Assembly (NCBI GenBank): GCA_002189035.1
Contig: NEEC01000002.1
Location: 1,612,001-1,676,000, forward strand
DNA from: Utricularia gibba
Lineage: Eukaryota; Streptophyta; Magnoliopsida; Lamiales; Lentibulariaceae
Length of the DNA: 64,000 nt
Direction of reading: 5' to 3'
In this document: in pieces, positions 13,881 to 25,659 of the stretch
How the letters are laid out: every line of letters starts with the position of its first letter
Position numbering within the stretch: position 1 is the first letter of the stretch
Made by a program: the position numbers and the translations under genes
The notes under the pieces: generated by a model
Databases searched by the model: none
The model's input: the letters and a program-made list of their open reading frames with translations, nothing else
What the model was told of the DNA's origin: nothing

Positions 13881-16083
13881 ATTTCCCGATTTTAGAAAAT
13901 TGATATGCGAAAACTGGATTGAAGAGGAGTGGGGTTTAGGGTGAATGGAGGCTGCATTCATGAGGGTCCGGCACTCGGCGTGCGATAGCGTCCCGCGCCG
14001 ATTTACTCGCCGGAAATCCAAGGGCCAAGATGAGAGACACGGAGTCGGGCTACGGTGCGCCTATCGGATTAGGGATTAAGAGAGCATTTAGTAGCAGACA
14101 GCATAATGCCCAGTGTTTAACGATTCACTCATCATTCTAATCACTACTGGGACCGCTACTCGAATTTGGACCCATCCAGGTACCCGATCTATCGTGATTC
14201 CCACTCTCTTATACCCCATCTTTGTCATGTACAGATGCTAAAGCAGGAGCCATCTGTGTCATAATGCCCAGTTTTTTTCTAGATGTGTATGGGGAACATC
14301 ACATAATGTGAATATGGTGTGACCCCTTACTCTTGATCCAGTTTCTGGTGTGATTCTAAATAGTTGAGCATTGATGAGAGGGTAGTGGGTTACACTTCAC
14401 GCGAAGAAGGTGAGGTTGGGGTAGGGCTCTCCTCTTCTAGTCTAGTGTGGGGAGAAGGATTCCAATCAGCCCCACCTCCCTTCCTCACCACCATCCCACC
14501 TCTAATTCTGCTAGAAGAGGTTGAAGATACCATGATCTCGAAAAAATCGAATTTCTAGCCATTCTTGATGAGATTCATGTGGTCTGAGTGGGTTTTGTAA
14601 AATGCATCCAAAGGCGTGGATGGGTGCTGCTTAGACTAGAAAGGAATAGGATAAAATGAGAGGAGTACAAGCTCCTTAAACAGCACATTTGAAGAAATGC
14701 CAGAAGAGTCCCATGAGGTGTCCACCCTACCACATTTGTCCTAACCTCCCCTTGCAAACAATCAACTCTAATCCCTCCCTCGTCCAAGCCTAAACGGCTT
14801 TTGAATACCAGATTTGAGCTTTTCAAAAATGTTCTTCCTTTTATTTTGTAATGGTTTAGAATGAGGAGGGTTGGGTGCAGGCAATCATGGGGTTATGGTT
14901 ACAATTAAGAGGGGAAGTGGCCCTGGGGCTGGACTTTTCAAGAGTGAAGTTTTGACTCACCCCCTGTTTTCATTTTATGGGCCACTTGATGGGGTGGCGG
15001 TGACAGCAACTGCTTCCCTTCGTTGGGAGGGACACTTGAGATTCCAGCCCACACACACACACCTCACCAGCCGGCTCTTCTCTGCCCCCAGAGTTAGTTA
15101 AAAAAGGCACATGGTATCGTCAATGTCAATTGCTGTCACTTGGAAGCCCCTGTAGAAACCATCCCATTACTCAGATTCTTCAACATAAATCCAGAGAACG
15201 ACCCCTCCTCCCCTTATAAGGATGGAGGTTGGCTCAAGGATCAAGAGACAGAGTGCTTCTTCTGAGTGTCTTCAGAGAGGCCTCTCTTTATCTTGTACGA
15301 GATAACAAACAGGCAGCAGCCTCCAAGGGAAGAGCTCAGATTTGGCAGTGAAATTAAGCATCGAGGAATGGGAGTGATGAAGGATTGATCTGGGGACCAT
15401 TCCAGCAGTTAACTGTAGAGATCAAGATCTCCTGCTGGCAAGATGAGTGACATCTACTATCATCTTCGATTGGCATGGCATGGGGTTCAGTCACCATCCT
15501 ACCATTTACGCAGTATGCACAATCACGAGCTGGACCGGACCGGACCAGTCGCATACACCCACCCCCATTTTCTACCACTTTCTGTTCACAGGTACCTCAT
15601 TCGATGCAAATCACATCAGGATTCATTTTGGAAAAGCAGACCAAGGAAAAAAAGTTAGTTTTTTTAAAGGGGAGGGGCCATGACCCCTGCCTTGGAGGGC
15701 GCCCGTGGTGTACATTTGTAGGAGGAAACTGCAGTGTCGACAGTGTAACAAGGTGCAGAATACTTCACTAATTTCTGGTAGTGAGGTGGTCCGACAATCA
15801 TGGGAACATCAATAACGAACATAGAGAGAGCTTCACAAAAACATTTTTTATGTAATAATTTTTTTTTAAAAAAAAGCACAAGGGAATATTTCTGGGGCCA
15901 CGGGAATAAAGTTCTAATTTTGGAAAAAAAATTAAATTTAAACTAAAAACAAATTTCGAAAAAATGATCAAATTTCAGAAAAATTAAAAAATACATTGTA
16001 TGTCAGAAAAAATTCAAAACAAAAATTTCAAAATTTTATCGAAATTTAAAACATTGGATTGAAGAGCATCAAAGCAGTGAAAG
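13881..16083. other. Gene-poor block of mixed composition, content unexplained
   Basis: From about 13920 to 15760 base composition is closer to genic than intergenic, yet no frame longer than about 100 residues looks like a real protein. A small ATG frame of about 44 codons begins at 13945 and is arginine-rich, with no recognised family. The block contains a short CA run near 15052-15062, a nested palindrome (CCAGCAG, then GAGATC-AA-GATCTC, then CTGCTGG) at about 15402-15437, and GACCGGACCGGACC near 15535. I checked by eye for common plant miRNA sequences and tRNA box patterns and found none. Untranslated RNA, old mobile-element debris or a decayed gene are all possible. From 15850 the DNA becomes A-rich again. 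Confidence 0.4.
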
Positions 16084-16252
16084 ATATTTTTAATTGGGCT
16101 GTGAAAATGGAAATGGGCCGCTCTTAGATCCACTGTAACTAGGGATCCAGCTCATTTACATGCTGTGGAAACTGCAAATGCCCAACGTAACCGTTTTCCC
16201 CGATCTTTAGTTCAGCCTAGGGTTTCCTGATCTGTGCTGTGTCGTATACAAG

Positions 16253-16705
16253 GTAATTTTTTCATTCCTCTACGAAGACGATTCTGTTGTTTTTCGATTG
16301 CTGAGTATGGAATTGCAGATAAGTATGTTTCGAAATTCAATAATGATGGTTGCACGTCACCTTGGAATGAACTTTGGAGTCGTTTGATATTCGGTTTTCC
16401 ACTCTGCGTACTGCTGGAAAAATGTTTTTCTTTAAGCATGAATGTTGTTTGTTAATGTTCATGGGATTAATCTTTGTTGTCAAAAATTTGTATCCCTCTA
16501 TTTGCCAAATGTGTAGCTGATCATCAGTATATATTTCTCAAGGTAGCTTCAATTTGCTCTGGTGATTAGATGGACGTGGAAAAGGCTAATGATTATATAG
16601 GTTGTTTTTATTTTGAGTGGCATCCTAGTTGCTTATCGTTCACACCAGTTGATTAAATTGCTCTAGTATTCCATAAATTTTAAATCCTGATGATTGGGTA
16701 TGCAG
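16253..16705 (+). other. Leader (5' UTR) intron of the small membrane-protein gene
   Basis: A donor ACAAG/GTAATTTT at 16252/16253 follows a leader containing CTAGGGTTTCCTG, and an acceptor TATGCAG at 16705 lies four bases before the start codon at 16710. The coding exon therefore begins almost at the splice site, as is common for plant housekeeping genes with leader introns. Confidence 0.6.
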
Positions 16706-16709
16706 GTAA

Positions 16710-17081
16710 ATGGCATTGACTAATTTAATATTGACTGTTGCTGGGGTGACGGCTTGTGTGTTATTGTTGAGGAGTGACGTGAAACAGTCGGCTACCATAT
16801 TTCGGCGAAACATCAAGCATATTCGTAACTGGCTCGAAGAAGAATCCGGTGCTGCAGCGAGGTGTGCTTCTTAAGTGTATTATATTTCAATCTTCGCCTG
16901 CAGCGTGTTAGTGTGTTCTGAAGCATTACTTCTCAGCTATTACCTCATATAACACTTCGTTTGCACAAATTTTACTATTCATTGTGAGGCTAAGCATATG
17001 AGATTTCAATGCAGGGAAATAGAAAAGGCAAAACCCAAAGAAATACCAAAAAATGATGCCCTCAAGGATGGCAAGGAATAG
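16710..17081 (+). CDS. 72-residue membrane-anchored protein, two coding exons
   Basis: This small gene has no long single open frame and is visible only after splicing. Exon 1 (16710-16861) encodes a hydrophobic start MALTNLILTVAGVTACVLLL, one membrane segment, then a basic and acidic stretch with IFRRNIKHIRNWLEEES. A donor AG/GTGTGC and an acceptor TGCAG at 17014 join in phase 2 to exon 2 (17015-17081), which adds a lysine- and proline-rich tail ending in KDGKE and a TAG stop. The total is 219 coding bases with the frame intact. The join, the N-terminal anchor and a clean leader intron all favour a real gene. I recall similar short plant proteins of unknown function; the anchor followed by positive charge would suit an organelle or ER membrane. 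No function is assigned. Confidence 0.78.
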
Positions 17082-17687
17082 ATGAACTGCAGCAAATGCA
17101 TTTCTGTTCTCATGTATATTTTCCAGGTCAGCATGTGGCAATGTTACATCTTATATCAGCTGCTGCCATGAAGATATTGGCAATTTTTTATGAATAATAA
17201 GCTAGTTGTGTGTATGCGGGCTTGCAGTTTTCTGTTGAGAAAAACCTTAAAATTCGATCAATCAATGCCGAGCAAGGCGTCTCTTACCTGTTCAGTTTTG
17301 TTTCTCTTCAGTTTCACAAGATAAGAAGCATATGGATACAATCTCCATTGTTGTGTTGTGAGTACATTGCTTCGTTCCAAAGCAGGACCAACTCCGGACC
17401 AAAAGAGCCAAACAGAAAAAGGAACATTGCAAATAATTTCTTCATCCGGAATAACATCCTTAGTTCGATCAGTTAATGGCGATCTTCTTCCAGATTGATG
17501 ATCATGGGAAGATAATATCAATAAGCTAATGAACACGGGATCTGGCTAGTGGAAAGCAATGGTTTTTTTCTAAGTCTTCACACCATGTCTGTAATGGCTG
17601 AGTAAGAACAGAGTTTACATGCCATAAACACCTGAAGCTTCTGAAGCATGAGCTTAGAGTAATGTGTACAGGTACAGTTACATTCAC
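17082..17687. other. Convergent 3' flanks
   Basis: Lies between the stops of two converging genes and is expected to hold both 3' untranslated regions. Open frames here on both strands are short and lack conserved features. No repeat or terminator-like structure stands out. Confidence 0.5.
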
Positions 17688-18950
17688 CTACGCTTTTGAT
17701 GCGCCTCCATGGTCTCTCTCGACGTGCTCCACCAGAGCAACAGGATCACGAAACCCCTTGCTGCATTTGGGCAAACATCGAGGGTTACCTTCATCACCCC
17801 ATTTCGTTCATGGACCTTTTCCACATGTTCCACAAGAGCTCCAATGTTACTAAACCGTAGCTTGCATTGTGGGCAGATCTCCACTTGGGAGCTTGTACCT
17901 GCTTTGGGGCCAGGGTTTCCAACGGCAGTGGTACGGTCTGCTGCTCCGCTTGTGGACACCGCCTGGTTAAAATCATTGCCCAGTTTGGATATCCCAGCTT
18001 CAGCTTTAGCATACAGAGAAGAAGCTACTCTAGAAAAAGCAGAAGTCCAGTTTGAACTTGAAGAAGATGTGGGTGCAGCTCGCTTCGGATCCTGGTTTCT
18101 GTCTCTGTTCATGGAGCTCATAAACTGAAAGACAGATTCTGGTTTCTTGGGCCCGGGGCAGTTGTGGTCTGCTCCAAATCGGTGTTTCAGGCAATGCTCA
18201 ATGTTACAGTCCCTGCACTTGATCTTGTTGGAGAAGGTTAGGGTCTCTTTGCACCGGGGGACAGGACACTTCTTTTTGTTCATGGCGATTGCATAGTTGG
18301 ATGGATCACACTCGACGTTCACATGCGATTCCCAGATGATGTTGGGGTCTTGATCAGGAACTAATCGAACTCCCCTCGCGCACAGTGGACAGACAACGAC
18401 AGTAACATCAGCTTTGTTGGCCTTCGGACATTGGTGACTGGTATAGCTTCTGTGATCCAGACAAAAGACCTGATCAAGAGAAATTTGAGAATCAGAACAG
18501 TGAGATGCGGGCTTCTTCTAGAGGAGGAGGATAACAGGAGGCAAACAGCATATAGCCATGAATCACTGGAATGGAAAATCCAAGCCCCCATCTCCAGTAA
18601 CCAACACAATCCTTGGAAGAAACAGCATTTGATTTGCTTCAAGGAAAAGAACATTCATTTGAAAGCCCAACAGGATACAGAGCCTCAATCGAGGACAGAA
18701 AATACTAAACGAACCGCAAAAATGAAGACCTAATTCAAAGGTTGAAGCAAACAAATCGGAAACGATTTCAGCTTCACAAGTCAAAACCATTTACTTACAC
18801 GAGCATGAATCCAATATAAAGTTCAAGGGGAAGGGTTTTGATAAACCAAACCTGTTGGCAGCAATCGCAGGTAAACGGCAAGAAATCGATCTGGCGACAT
18901 TCCTCCAAACCGCAGTGCTTTCCAAGATTCGGAAACGCGGGAGTCCCCAT
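17688..18950 (-). CDS. Zinc finger AN1 and C2H2 domain stress-associated protein (SAP11/SAP13 type)
   Basis: Stress-associated protein with two AN1 fingers and two C2H2 fingers, a plant class tied to abiotic stress responses and probably ubiquitin-linked. Exon 1 (18852-18950) starts [18 protein letters not shown] and joins in phase 0 to exon 2 (from 18469), which completes AN1 finger 1 (CDCCQQ, then [15 protein letters not shown]), AN1 finger 2 ([18 protein letters not shown], then [11 protein letters not shown]), a serine-rich linker, and C2H2 finger 1 ([22 protein letters not shown]). The second C2H2 finger is frameshifted: the T run at 17766-17768 on the plus strand is one base short. With four bases the frame reads [22 protein letters not shown] and stops at 17688-17690; as written the frame runs to 17684 with a nonsense tail. 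Length and domain order match the SAP11/13 family (At2g41835, At3g57480 from memory). Confidence 0.92.
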
Positions 18951-19707
18951 TGCTCGTTTTCCTTCCAATCAGAATCTCGGGCAACTGAAACTCAATGGAG
19001 CAACAGGAGCCCCGCTTCTTTAAACGCGCAAGCGTGACCGAATATCAGGATAAGGGAGGAAGATCAAACCACGCTTCAGGCTAAATCGGAGGCGGAGAAT
19101 CAGGATTCAGATGGGATTCCGCGTTTTGTGCGTCCTTCTACGCCACAGAAGGCAATGATCCTACCGAGTCCTTCCCATAAAGATTCATCGGGAACCGCGT
19201 CCCCTTAGTCAACAAACCCCCCCGACTATTCATTGACTATGTATTACTTTTTTATCTTCAAATATTTTTCATTTTTTAACAGTAAAAAAATTAAAAATAA
19301 TTAGTTTTAAATATACAATTTTAAGTATTTAAATGATTAAATATATTGATATATTTAAAATATTAATAACTCATAAATTATATTTTTTAATTATTTTGAT
19401 GAATATTCAATTTATTTAAATATTATGAGATTTTAGTGTTTGATACATGTACGGATTCCTCCCTCCATTTCAGGGGTTTGCCAATGCCAGAGACACGAGA
19501 ACTGAATCCTGCAGATGGGATTGATTGAAATCAGTCGACAAGAGCATGCAACGATGGACATCGGGAATTGAAAACTACAACACTTATTCCTGGGCTGAAA
19601 CCCAACCAAACAGCCTGGAGCCCCTGCCCCGGCTGTTATTGCTGCTTATCATCCATGCACCGAGCGCTGCCACTAACGTACACGTGCTGCTCCCATCCTT
19701 TGCCGGC
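18951..19707. other. Promoter side of the SAP gene and 3' flank of RFS2
   Basis: 18951-19200 is moderately GC-rich and should hold the SAP leader and promoter. 19230-19440 is very AT-rich. The last 250 bases before 19708 probably belong to the 3' untranslated region of the raffinose-synthase-like gene. No other gene was seen. Confidence 0.5.
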
Positions 19708-22700
19708 TCAGACATGGACCTCCACCGCCCACTGATACATCTCCTCCTCCGGTACCGGGATGCTAAGCGACACCAGTCCCGTCTCGGCTTCGTATTCGAA
19801 CTCCGTCTCCGTCCCGCCGACGACGCATTTCAGGGGCCTCTGCGAGGAGTACGCTCCGAAGCGGCCACATCCACGGACCCTGAGACTGATCCTCGCCGCC
19901 TCCTGCTCCGGTCTCTCGATCTCAATATTCTCCACCGCGCCGCTGGAGTTGAACATGTCGAGCAAGCCGATCGCTGCGAATGAGACGCCTGCCGTGATTT
20001 TCTGTCCGGGAAGAAAGATGGAGAGAGAGACCGTTAGGGGAGGAGAAGGTGGAGGTATGTAAAAGGGCTTTGGGTTACCTTCAAGGGGCAGACATGGAAC
20101 AGTTCGTATTCCAGAACTTGCAGCGTGACCGGAAGAGAAGCGCCTTTGGGCAGAGTAATAACCTCCTTGGATCGATAGCCGTACACTGCTACATCACCAT
20201 TCCAGTCTGATCCGGCGATCTCGCTGATGGCGTCGACGTCGTTTGCTTTCACTGAGCCGGTGAGGGTGCCGGGGGAGGCGTCGTGGATGCGCGTCTTCTT
20301 GGCAACCTTGCACCAGCCAGCTCCCTGGCAGTTGAAGACACCGACCACCCCGGAGCACTTGTTCACATTCCAGATCTTGAGCAAGCTGTGTATGATCAGG
20401 AAGGGCAGAAGGTCACTCACTGGTCTGACTGGTGCATACATACATCGAGGATTCAGGCGATATGTATGAAGTTGCTGACCTTGTTCCATCTCTGGCCGGA
20501 TCGGCGAAGAGGCAATCAACTGTTGGCCGGCCAGGTAACTGTGCACGAAGGATCGACCCGTCTGGGAGGACGAGCTTTTTCAGGAGCTCGAAGTTGTGGT
20601 GGCCCGGCTTGTCGCTGAACGCAAAGAGGATATGATCATAAGTACTTTGAGTTAGGCAAGAGTAGTACAATGGTATCATCAGCGGATTACCTGACGTAAA
20701 TCGAGCAACCCCCAACAGCTCGAGCTGCAGCATGATAATCGGCAGCAGGGTGCAGGCTCTGCAGCACAGATACAAGCAATAAGCAATCCATTCTATTCCA
20801 TGGCTGATTATTGCAAGGAATAAGATGGAAGAAAGGGAGGACTCACATGAAACATGTCCCAATCTGGTTGCATGAATTCCCCTAAGAAAATGGTGTTGTA
20901 GGCTACGGAAGAGATATGGATGGTATGGGAAGCAGGATCTCGGGGATAGAAGTCATCTGAGGCCCTAACCACGGCGGTCTGCCTTGCGCTGTACAACCCG
21001 TCAGTGTTGTGGCACATGCAAGCAATGCATCCATTGTCAGGAAAGTTTCTGGAGATGGATGCCTCGAGCCCCTGTATGTAGCTGCGGGTGAGAGAGACTC
21101 TGCCACCATGTCCAGCGCCCAGTGTTTCAATGATGTTCTGTACATCGACTTTGACTCCATCAACGCCACAGGAGGCCAAGTAGGCGTGAAGCTCATTGTA
21201 GAAGTTGAAGACCTTCTTGGGATGCACCAGGCCCAAACCATGTACAGCCAGACTATCCATGACAATGTCTGGTTGATTTCCAAGGACTCCCGGGGAAGAC
21301 ACAGGGTACGCCAGGGCGGAGTCGTAGTGTTCCATTCCAGGACCGGCAGGCTGCACGCCACCCCAATAACCCGCCAAAGCATGCCAAACATAAATAAACC
21401 TGAAGCGTAGAAACAACAGGAAGGGCCGATATTACAAGAAGAAAAAGTAGTGATATCAACCCGCAACGTTTTCCTGAAAAGGCTAGGCCTTCAAATAAGT
21501 AGTGAAGGAAACGAAAAAAAATGGGAAGGAGACGAGCAGAATAACTGCTCTAAAGAAGTAGGCTAGGTTAAGGAGAATACTTGACATTTTGATGATTTTT
21601 GGCGTCCTTCACAAGATCTTTCAGGCCTGATTCCTGTTCACTCTGTGATCCATTCTTTTGGAACTTTGAGTTCTCTTTGATTCCGGTCAGCCTATTTGCA
21701 AACCTGAGGATTGAAAATTGGAGTACCATAGAAACAAGTTGAATTGCAATGAGGAACCATAAACGGTATCAACATGATAGATAAGTATTCTGTCTAAGCT
21801 GTAAGAAGAGTGTCCTGTTAGAAATAAAAATAAAATCATCTTACTGTGCTCCTTCTTGCACAACACAATTTGGGTCATGTTTAATATCACTCCCAATCTG
21901 TTGCCAGCCGTCATCGATGATCAGAAAACGTGCTGGAACACCTCCTTCAGACAAGCTGTAAGAGTATTTTGATTAGCATCATAATTCCAGTACATTTATT
22001 AACAGAATTGAATAATCTTCATCATTTACCTCTTAAGTCCTTGTTCCACACCCTCAGCAGTGACATCTGTGTAAAAAGCATCCCATGTGCACCAGCCGAA
22101 CCAATCGATGAATGATGGTAACTAAAAATCAGCAAAAGATGCGAGCTTCATACACATTGTCCACTTCTGTAGCGTACACCTAAACATCCTTACCTTTTTC
22201 TTTTCACGGTGATGGAACGTTTGCATGTGTTTCTCAACGGCCCTGTTTCATTAAATGGTGAAATCAGAACTACGTAAACATAATAGGTTCTAAATTGACA
22301 AGCTTGGATGAAACAGAGTGAGATGGGAAGGAAGCCTTACTTCACAGCTTGGTTGATTACTTCAAAGGGATTTGGCCCGGCATGCATGTAAACGAGGTGA
22401 TTCCCTTGATCTGTTGCAACAGCATTATCACCTGCAAGAAAAATTGACTTGAAATTCACTAAAAGTTCTTTCTCCAGGCATCTGATATCAAGCCCCTGCT
22501 GCCAAGATCTACTCACCACTCTCGAGGCATATCTCCATCTCATTTTTTTCATTTCCCTGAAGAGCAGCACGGAACGGTCCCTCGAGAACAGGAAGAAAAA
22601 CTGTGTAAATAGTTGGGGCATCCTCTACCAAGCCATCACTCGTGTCTTTGCTCTCAACAAGCATAAACTGCGTCTCCAATGGTATATCCTTCCCACATGT

Positions 22701-23023
22701 GCCCATCCTTTGAGTCATCCACCATAGCTTGAAACGGAATAAGCACATGAAACGCACGTCCCTGGTCCAGGGGAACATAAATTAGTTCATCAAATATACG
22801 TATAAAACTCATGTGACACCTTGAATTCTTACTCTAAGACGCCGACAGGGAAGACATGAAGGCTTTTGCTATGAGAAGCAGTGGCACCAATGAAAGCACC
22901 TGCGACAAGACCTACACCTAATCCTGGCGTAAGCACGATATTGTCAGGAACTCCAGAGAGTATGGTCTTTCCGTGAACAACGAGGTTCCCTTCGTTGATG
23001 GAAATCTTTGGTGTTACCGTCAT
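19708..23023 (-). CDS. RFS2: Raffinose-synthase-family protein RFS2/SIP2 (probable galactinol-sucrose galactosyltransferase or alkaline alpha-galactosidase)
   Basis: Glycoside hydrolase family 36 enzyme of raffinose-family sugar metabolism, probably cytosolic. The start [20 protein letters not shown] (ATG at 23021-23023) and the run through [77 protein letters not shown] and [20 protein letters not shown] match plant RFS2 closely. The expected catalytic residues are the aspartate in DGVKVDVQN (near 21140-21165) and the one in [11 protein letters not shown] (near 20935-20970). The C-terminus [11 protein letters not shown]...[12 protein letters not shown] ends at 19708. There are at least twelve exons, and the junctions I tested keep frame, e.g. 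[15 protein letters not shown] and [16 protein letters not shown] leader intron lies upstream. Family members differ in whether they make raffinose or cleave alpha-galactosides, so substrate is inferred. From memory the nearest relative is At3g57520. Confidence 0.93.
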
Positions 23024-23053
23024 CTTGGCAAGCTCTAGGACTTGTAGATATTC

Positions 23054-23759
23054 TGCAAATTATAACGGGTATGCAAAAAGTGGATACCACACAATATCCA
23101 TAAAACCATTCAAGGTAACATATTCTTCCATATTCCACTACAATAAGAAGCTAATCAGTTGAAAGAACATGATATCCCAGCCAACCATCAAATCAAAGTA
23201 CAAGAATGTGGCAACCCTTAAGAATTCTAACCATAGATCCCATCATAATTGAAGAACGTTCAGAGCAGTGTCTTATCTTGGAAATTGAAGAACGTCCTTG
23301 AGAAGCTAATTCAAAATGAAGATACAGCAAGATCCAGTTCCAAATTCCACTAAATTTCTAGAACTTTATTAGATAATTTATCCAGACTACTCTAGAATTC
23401 TAAAAGGAAACTCATGACTGCATTATAAAAAAAGGCAGGGATCAGAATATTCTAGAGCATCAACTGAGAGGCTTCAAGCATAATGAGAACACAAAAACTT
23501 TCTCATAATCCGCATCAAACGTCTGGATCTGTACGAGGAATAAAGCAAGATCCAGAATCCGTTGGAATACTAGATCAAAGACAAGCTCCTCGTACAAAAA
23601 CAATTATACCAAAAAGTTCAACTCCAAACAAGCATCAATCTCTTGTCCACAACTTTTCTTTCCCCTTGGTTTTCCATCTTCCAGCATAGCTCTCCACTCG
23701 AAAAAAAAAACACCACCAGAAAAAAGCTCAACGCATTATAGAGTAAACAGAATTTCACC
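23054..23759 (-). other. Leader (5' UTR) intron of RFS2
   Basis: On the minus strand a donor GAGAAG/GTGAAATTC lies at 23760/23759 and an acceptor ATTTGCAG precedes a short exon that carries the start codon at 23023. The upstream exon (about 23760-23935) has an open frame but no in-frame ATG that I can find, so it is taken as untranslated. Confidence 0.55.
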
Positions 23760-23963
23760 TTCTCGGTTTCGTGCCGATGAGGTGCTCGCCGGAGAAGATC
23801 GGGAACGCAAAAACCTCAGAAGCGCATTCGAGAGGAATGCAGACTTCAAACGAAGGGGAACCGGGAGCGAGTGAGAAGCACGCGCCGCAGTAAGCTGCTC
23901 CTGCTGGTATGATTAATCAAACAAAATAGGAGGTGCGAGGATCAATGCACCACAGCAGCCGGG

Positions 23964-23971
23964 TTTATATA
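23964..23971 (-). promoter_or_regulatory. TATA box of RFS2
   Basis: TATATAAA on the minus strand, followed about 30 bases downstream by a leader region that leads to the RFS2 leader intron. Position and sequence fit a plant core promoter. Confidence 0.5.
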
Positions 23972-24015
23972 CATGTGTGGGAATGATTTTACAACATCCG
24001 ACGACTCGCCGGTGG

Positions 24016-24628
24016 ACACGTGGACTCGGCTCTGTGCAAGTACGTTACAGTGGTGGGCCCCAGTCTTCATCAAAGTTCACCGTACTTGTAATATAACTGA
24101 TGTAATTTTGAAAGAAATTCTCTCCATGTCCAGGTATGTATCCCCTTCCCACGACGGTTATTTTAAAAAAAATAATTATTCTAATTTTTATTTATCTAAA
24201 AAATAATTATCCTTAATTACACTATTTAGGTACGCCAATCATCACCCCCACGACATGTGACCTTGCCAACAACAAATTCAACGCCATTCGCTACCTCTAA
24301 AGACCAGCTTATGTAAAATTATTTTTTATTTATAATAAATTTTAAAAATTATTTTATTTTATTAAAATATTTGTGGAAAGAATGTACACTTTATTGAAAG
24401 TTAAATGATTTGGTAAACGCAAGCTGCATCTTTTTGTTTTTTTACGCAATGTGAGAGATGAAGATGACGTGGCATGGAGAGAATGACGGAGATATTTATG
24501 GGGTGGTACCGGGTACGTGGACACGAGACCACATAATGCACCGGACTCGTCAGTCACGTGGCTGAATAAAACCAAAAGACACTTCCCTCACGTGAGTATG
24601 GCCCGCTCCCCTGGCATGTACGCACGTG
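24016..24628 (-). promoter_or_regulatory. Cluster of ACGTG (G-box/ABRE-like) motifs upstream of RFS2
   Basis: Five ACGTG cores lie within about 650 bases upstream of the probable start of RFS2 transcription: ACACGTGG at 24016-24023, TACGTGG at 24514-24520, and CACGTG at 24555-24560, 24589-24594 and 24623-24628. Three perfect CACGTG palindromes sit within 75 bases. Such elements bind bZIP and bHLH factors, and paired ABREs mediate abscisic acid and dehydration responses, which would fit a raffinose-pathway gene. The link to RFS2 is by position only. Confidence 0.5.
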
Positions 24629-24725
24629 ACACCCGCCACAAGCTGAATCTGCAGCCCCGCATACATGACATAGTAATACACACCATACATGGCCTCGTTG
24701 GTGGAATGCCCCACTGTAAAAACCA

Positions 24726-25594
24726 GATTTGCTGAATACCCCGGGTTCTAAAAGTATTGTCCAAATAACCCTCTTTTGAATTTTTTATTATTTTGTATAT
24801 AATTAATGCACCTTTTTATCTATTTTAATCCAAAAATATATTTCCCATCTATTTTAAATGCACGTTTTTATCTATTTAATTTTAAATTTAATTTTGATTT
24901 CAAGTTAATTCAATACTTTACGAATTGCAAAATCAAAATTAAATTTTTATTACAAAATTTTTTTTACAAAAACATGTCTTTACTATAATCATAATTTACA
25001 TCTATAACAAATATATAGTATAATGTTACTCTAATGTTTTTGAATGCATCATCACTTGTACACTTACAATATATTTTTTTGATCAATGAACACAAGTAAT
25101 CTAGTTAGTACATAATTTTACATGTGAATTGTATTTATATAATGTTGCTATAAAAAATATTCAATGAAACAAAACATGGTGAATAATATCCAGAAAACAA
25201 TTTAATGTTTTTTATGATATTTGGATCATCTAATATAAAATTATTAAACATTATATATTGTTTAAAAAATTTATTCATGTGATATTACTTATTATTGAAA
25301 TATAATAATAAAATAAACTATTTTCATTAAGTTATTAAAAAATATTTTTATGGTTGTATAAAACAAATTTAACTAAAAATATAAATAAATTAAATCAAAA
25401 TATTATTTAAAGTAAATACTTATATAAATGTATTTTGATAATATATATCTAATCATTTTTAATGTGTATAATATATATTTATTTTTTTATTTGTTTATTT
25501 GTTTCTCTCTCTAAAAAAGGGGTATTTAGCAAAAGAATAACTGAAATAGGGGCATTTCTAAAAGGCTTTGGGAAAGCGGGGTATTCAGCAAATC
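24726..25594. mobile_element. Candidate non-autonomous element with inverted ends
   Basis: An 18-base sequence GATTTGCTGAATACCCCG at 24726-24743 is repeated exactly in reverse complement at 25577-25594. The interior, roughly 24780-25500, is strongly AT-rich and has no coding frame. Both ends carry a 30-base-periodic subterminal repeat in opposite orientations (right: 25519-25624; left: CCCC at 24739 and ACCCT at 24768). No clear target duplication flanks the arms, so ends and class are uncertain; a decayed DNA transposon derivative is the likeliest reading. Confidence 0.45.
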
Positions 25595-25624
25595 CTCATT
25601 TTGTAGAGGGGTATTCTGCTAAAT
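25519..25624. repeat. Four-copy degenerate ~30-bp tandem repeat
   Basis: Units begin GGGGTATTTAGCAAA (25519), GGGGCATTTCTAAAA (25549), GGGGTATTCAGCAAA (25578) and GGGGTATTCTGCTAA (25608), spaced 30, 29 and 30 bases. The third unit is one arm of the 18-base inverted repeat with 24726-24743. Confidence 0.65.
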
Positions 25625-25632
25625 TACTCCGC

Positions 25633-25659
25633 CATACATACATACATACATACATACAT
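25633..25659. repeat. CATA microsatellite
   Basis: About seven uninterrupted CATA units. It directly follows the right end of the candidate element. Confidence 0.85.

Noticed and set aside
15360-15480. Possible miRNA hairpin in the gene-poor block
   Set aside because: The nested palindrome is short and asymmetric, and no known mature miRNA sequence is present.
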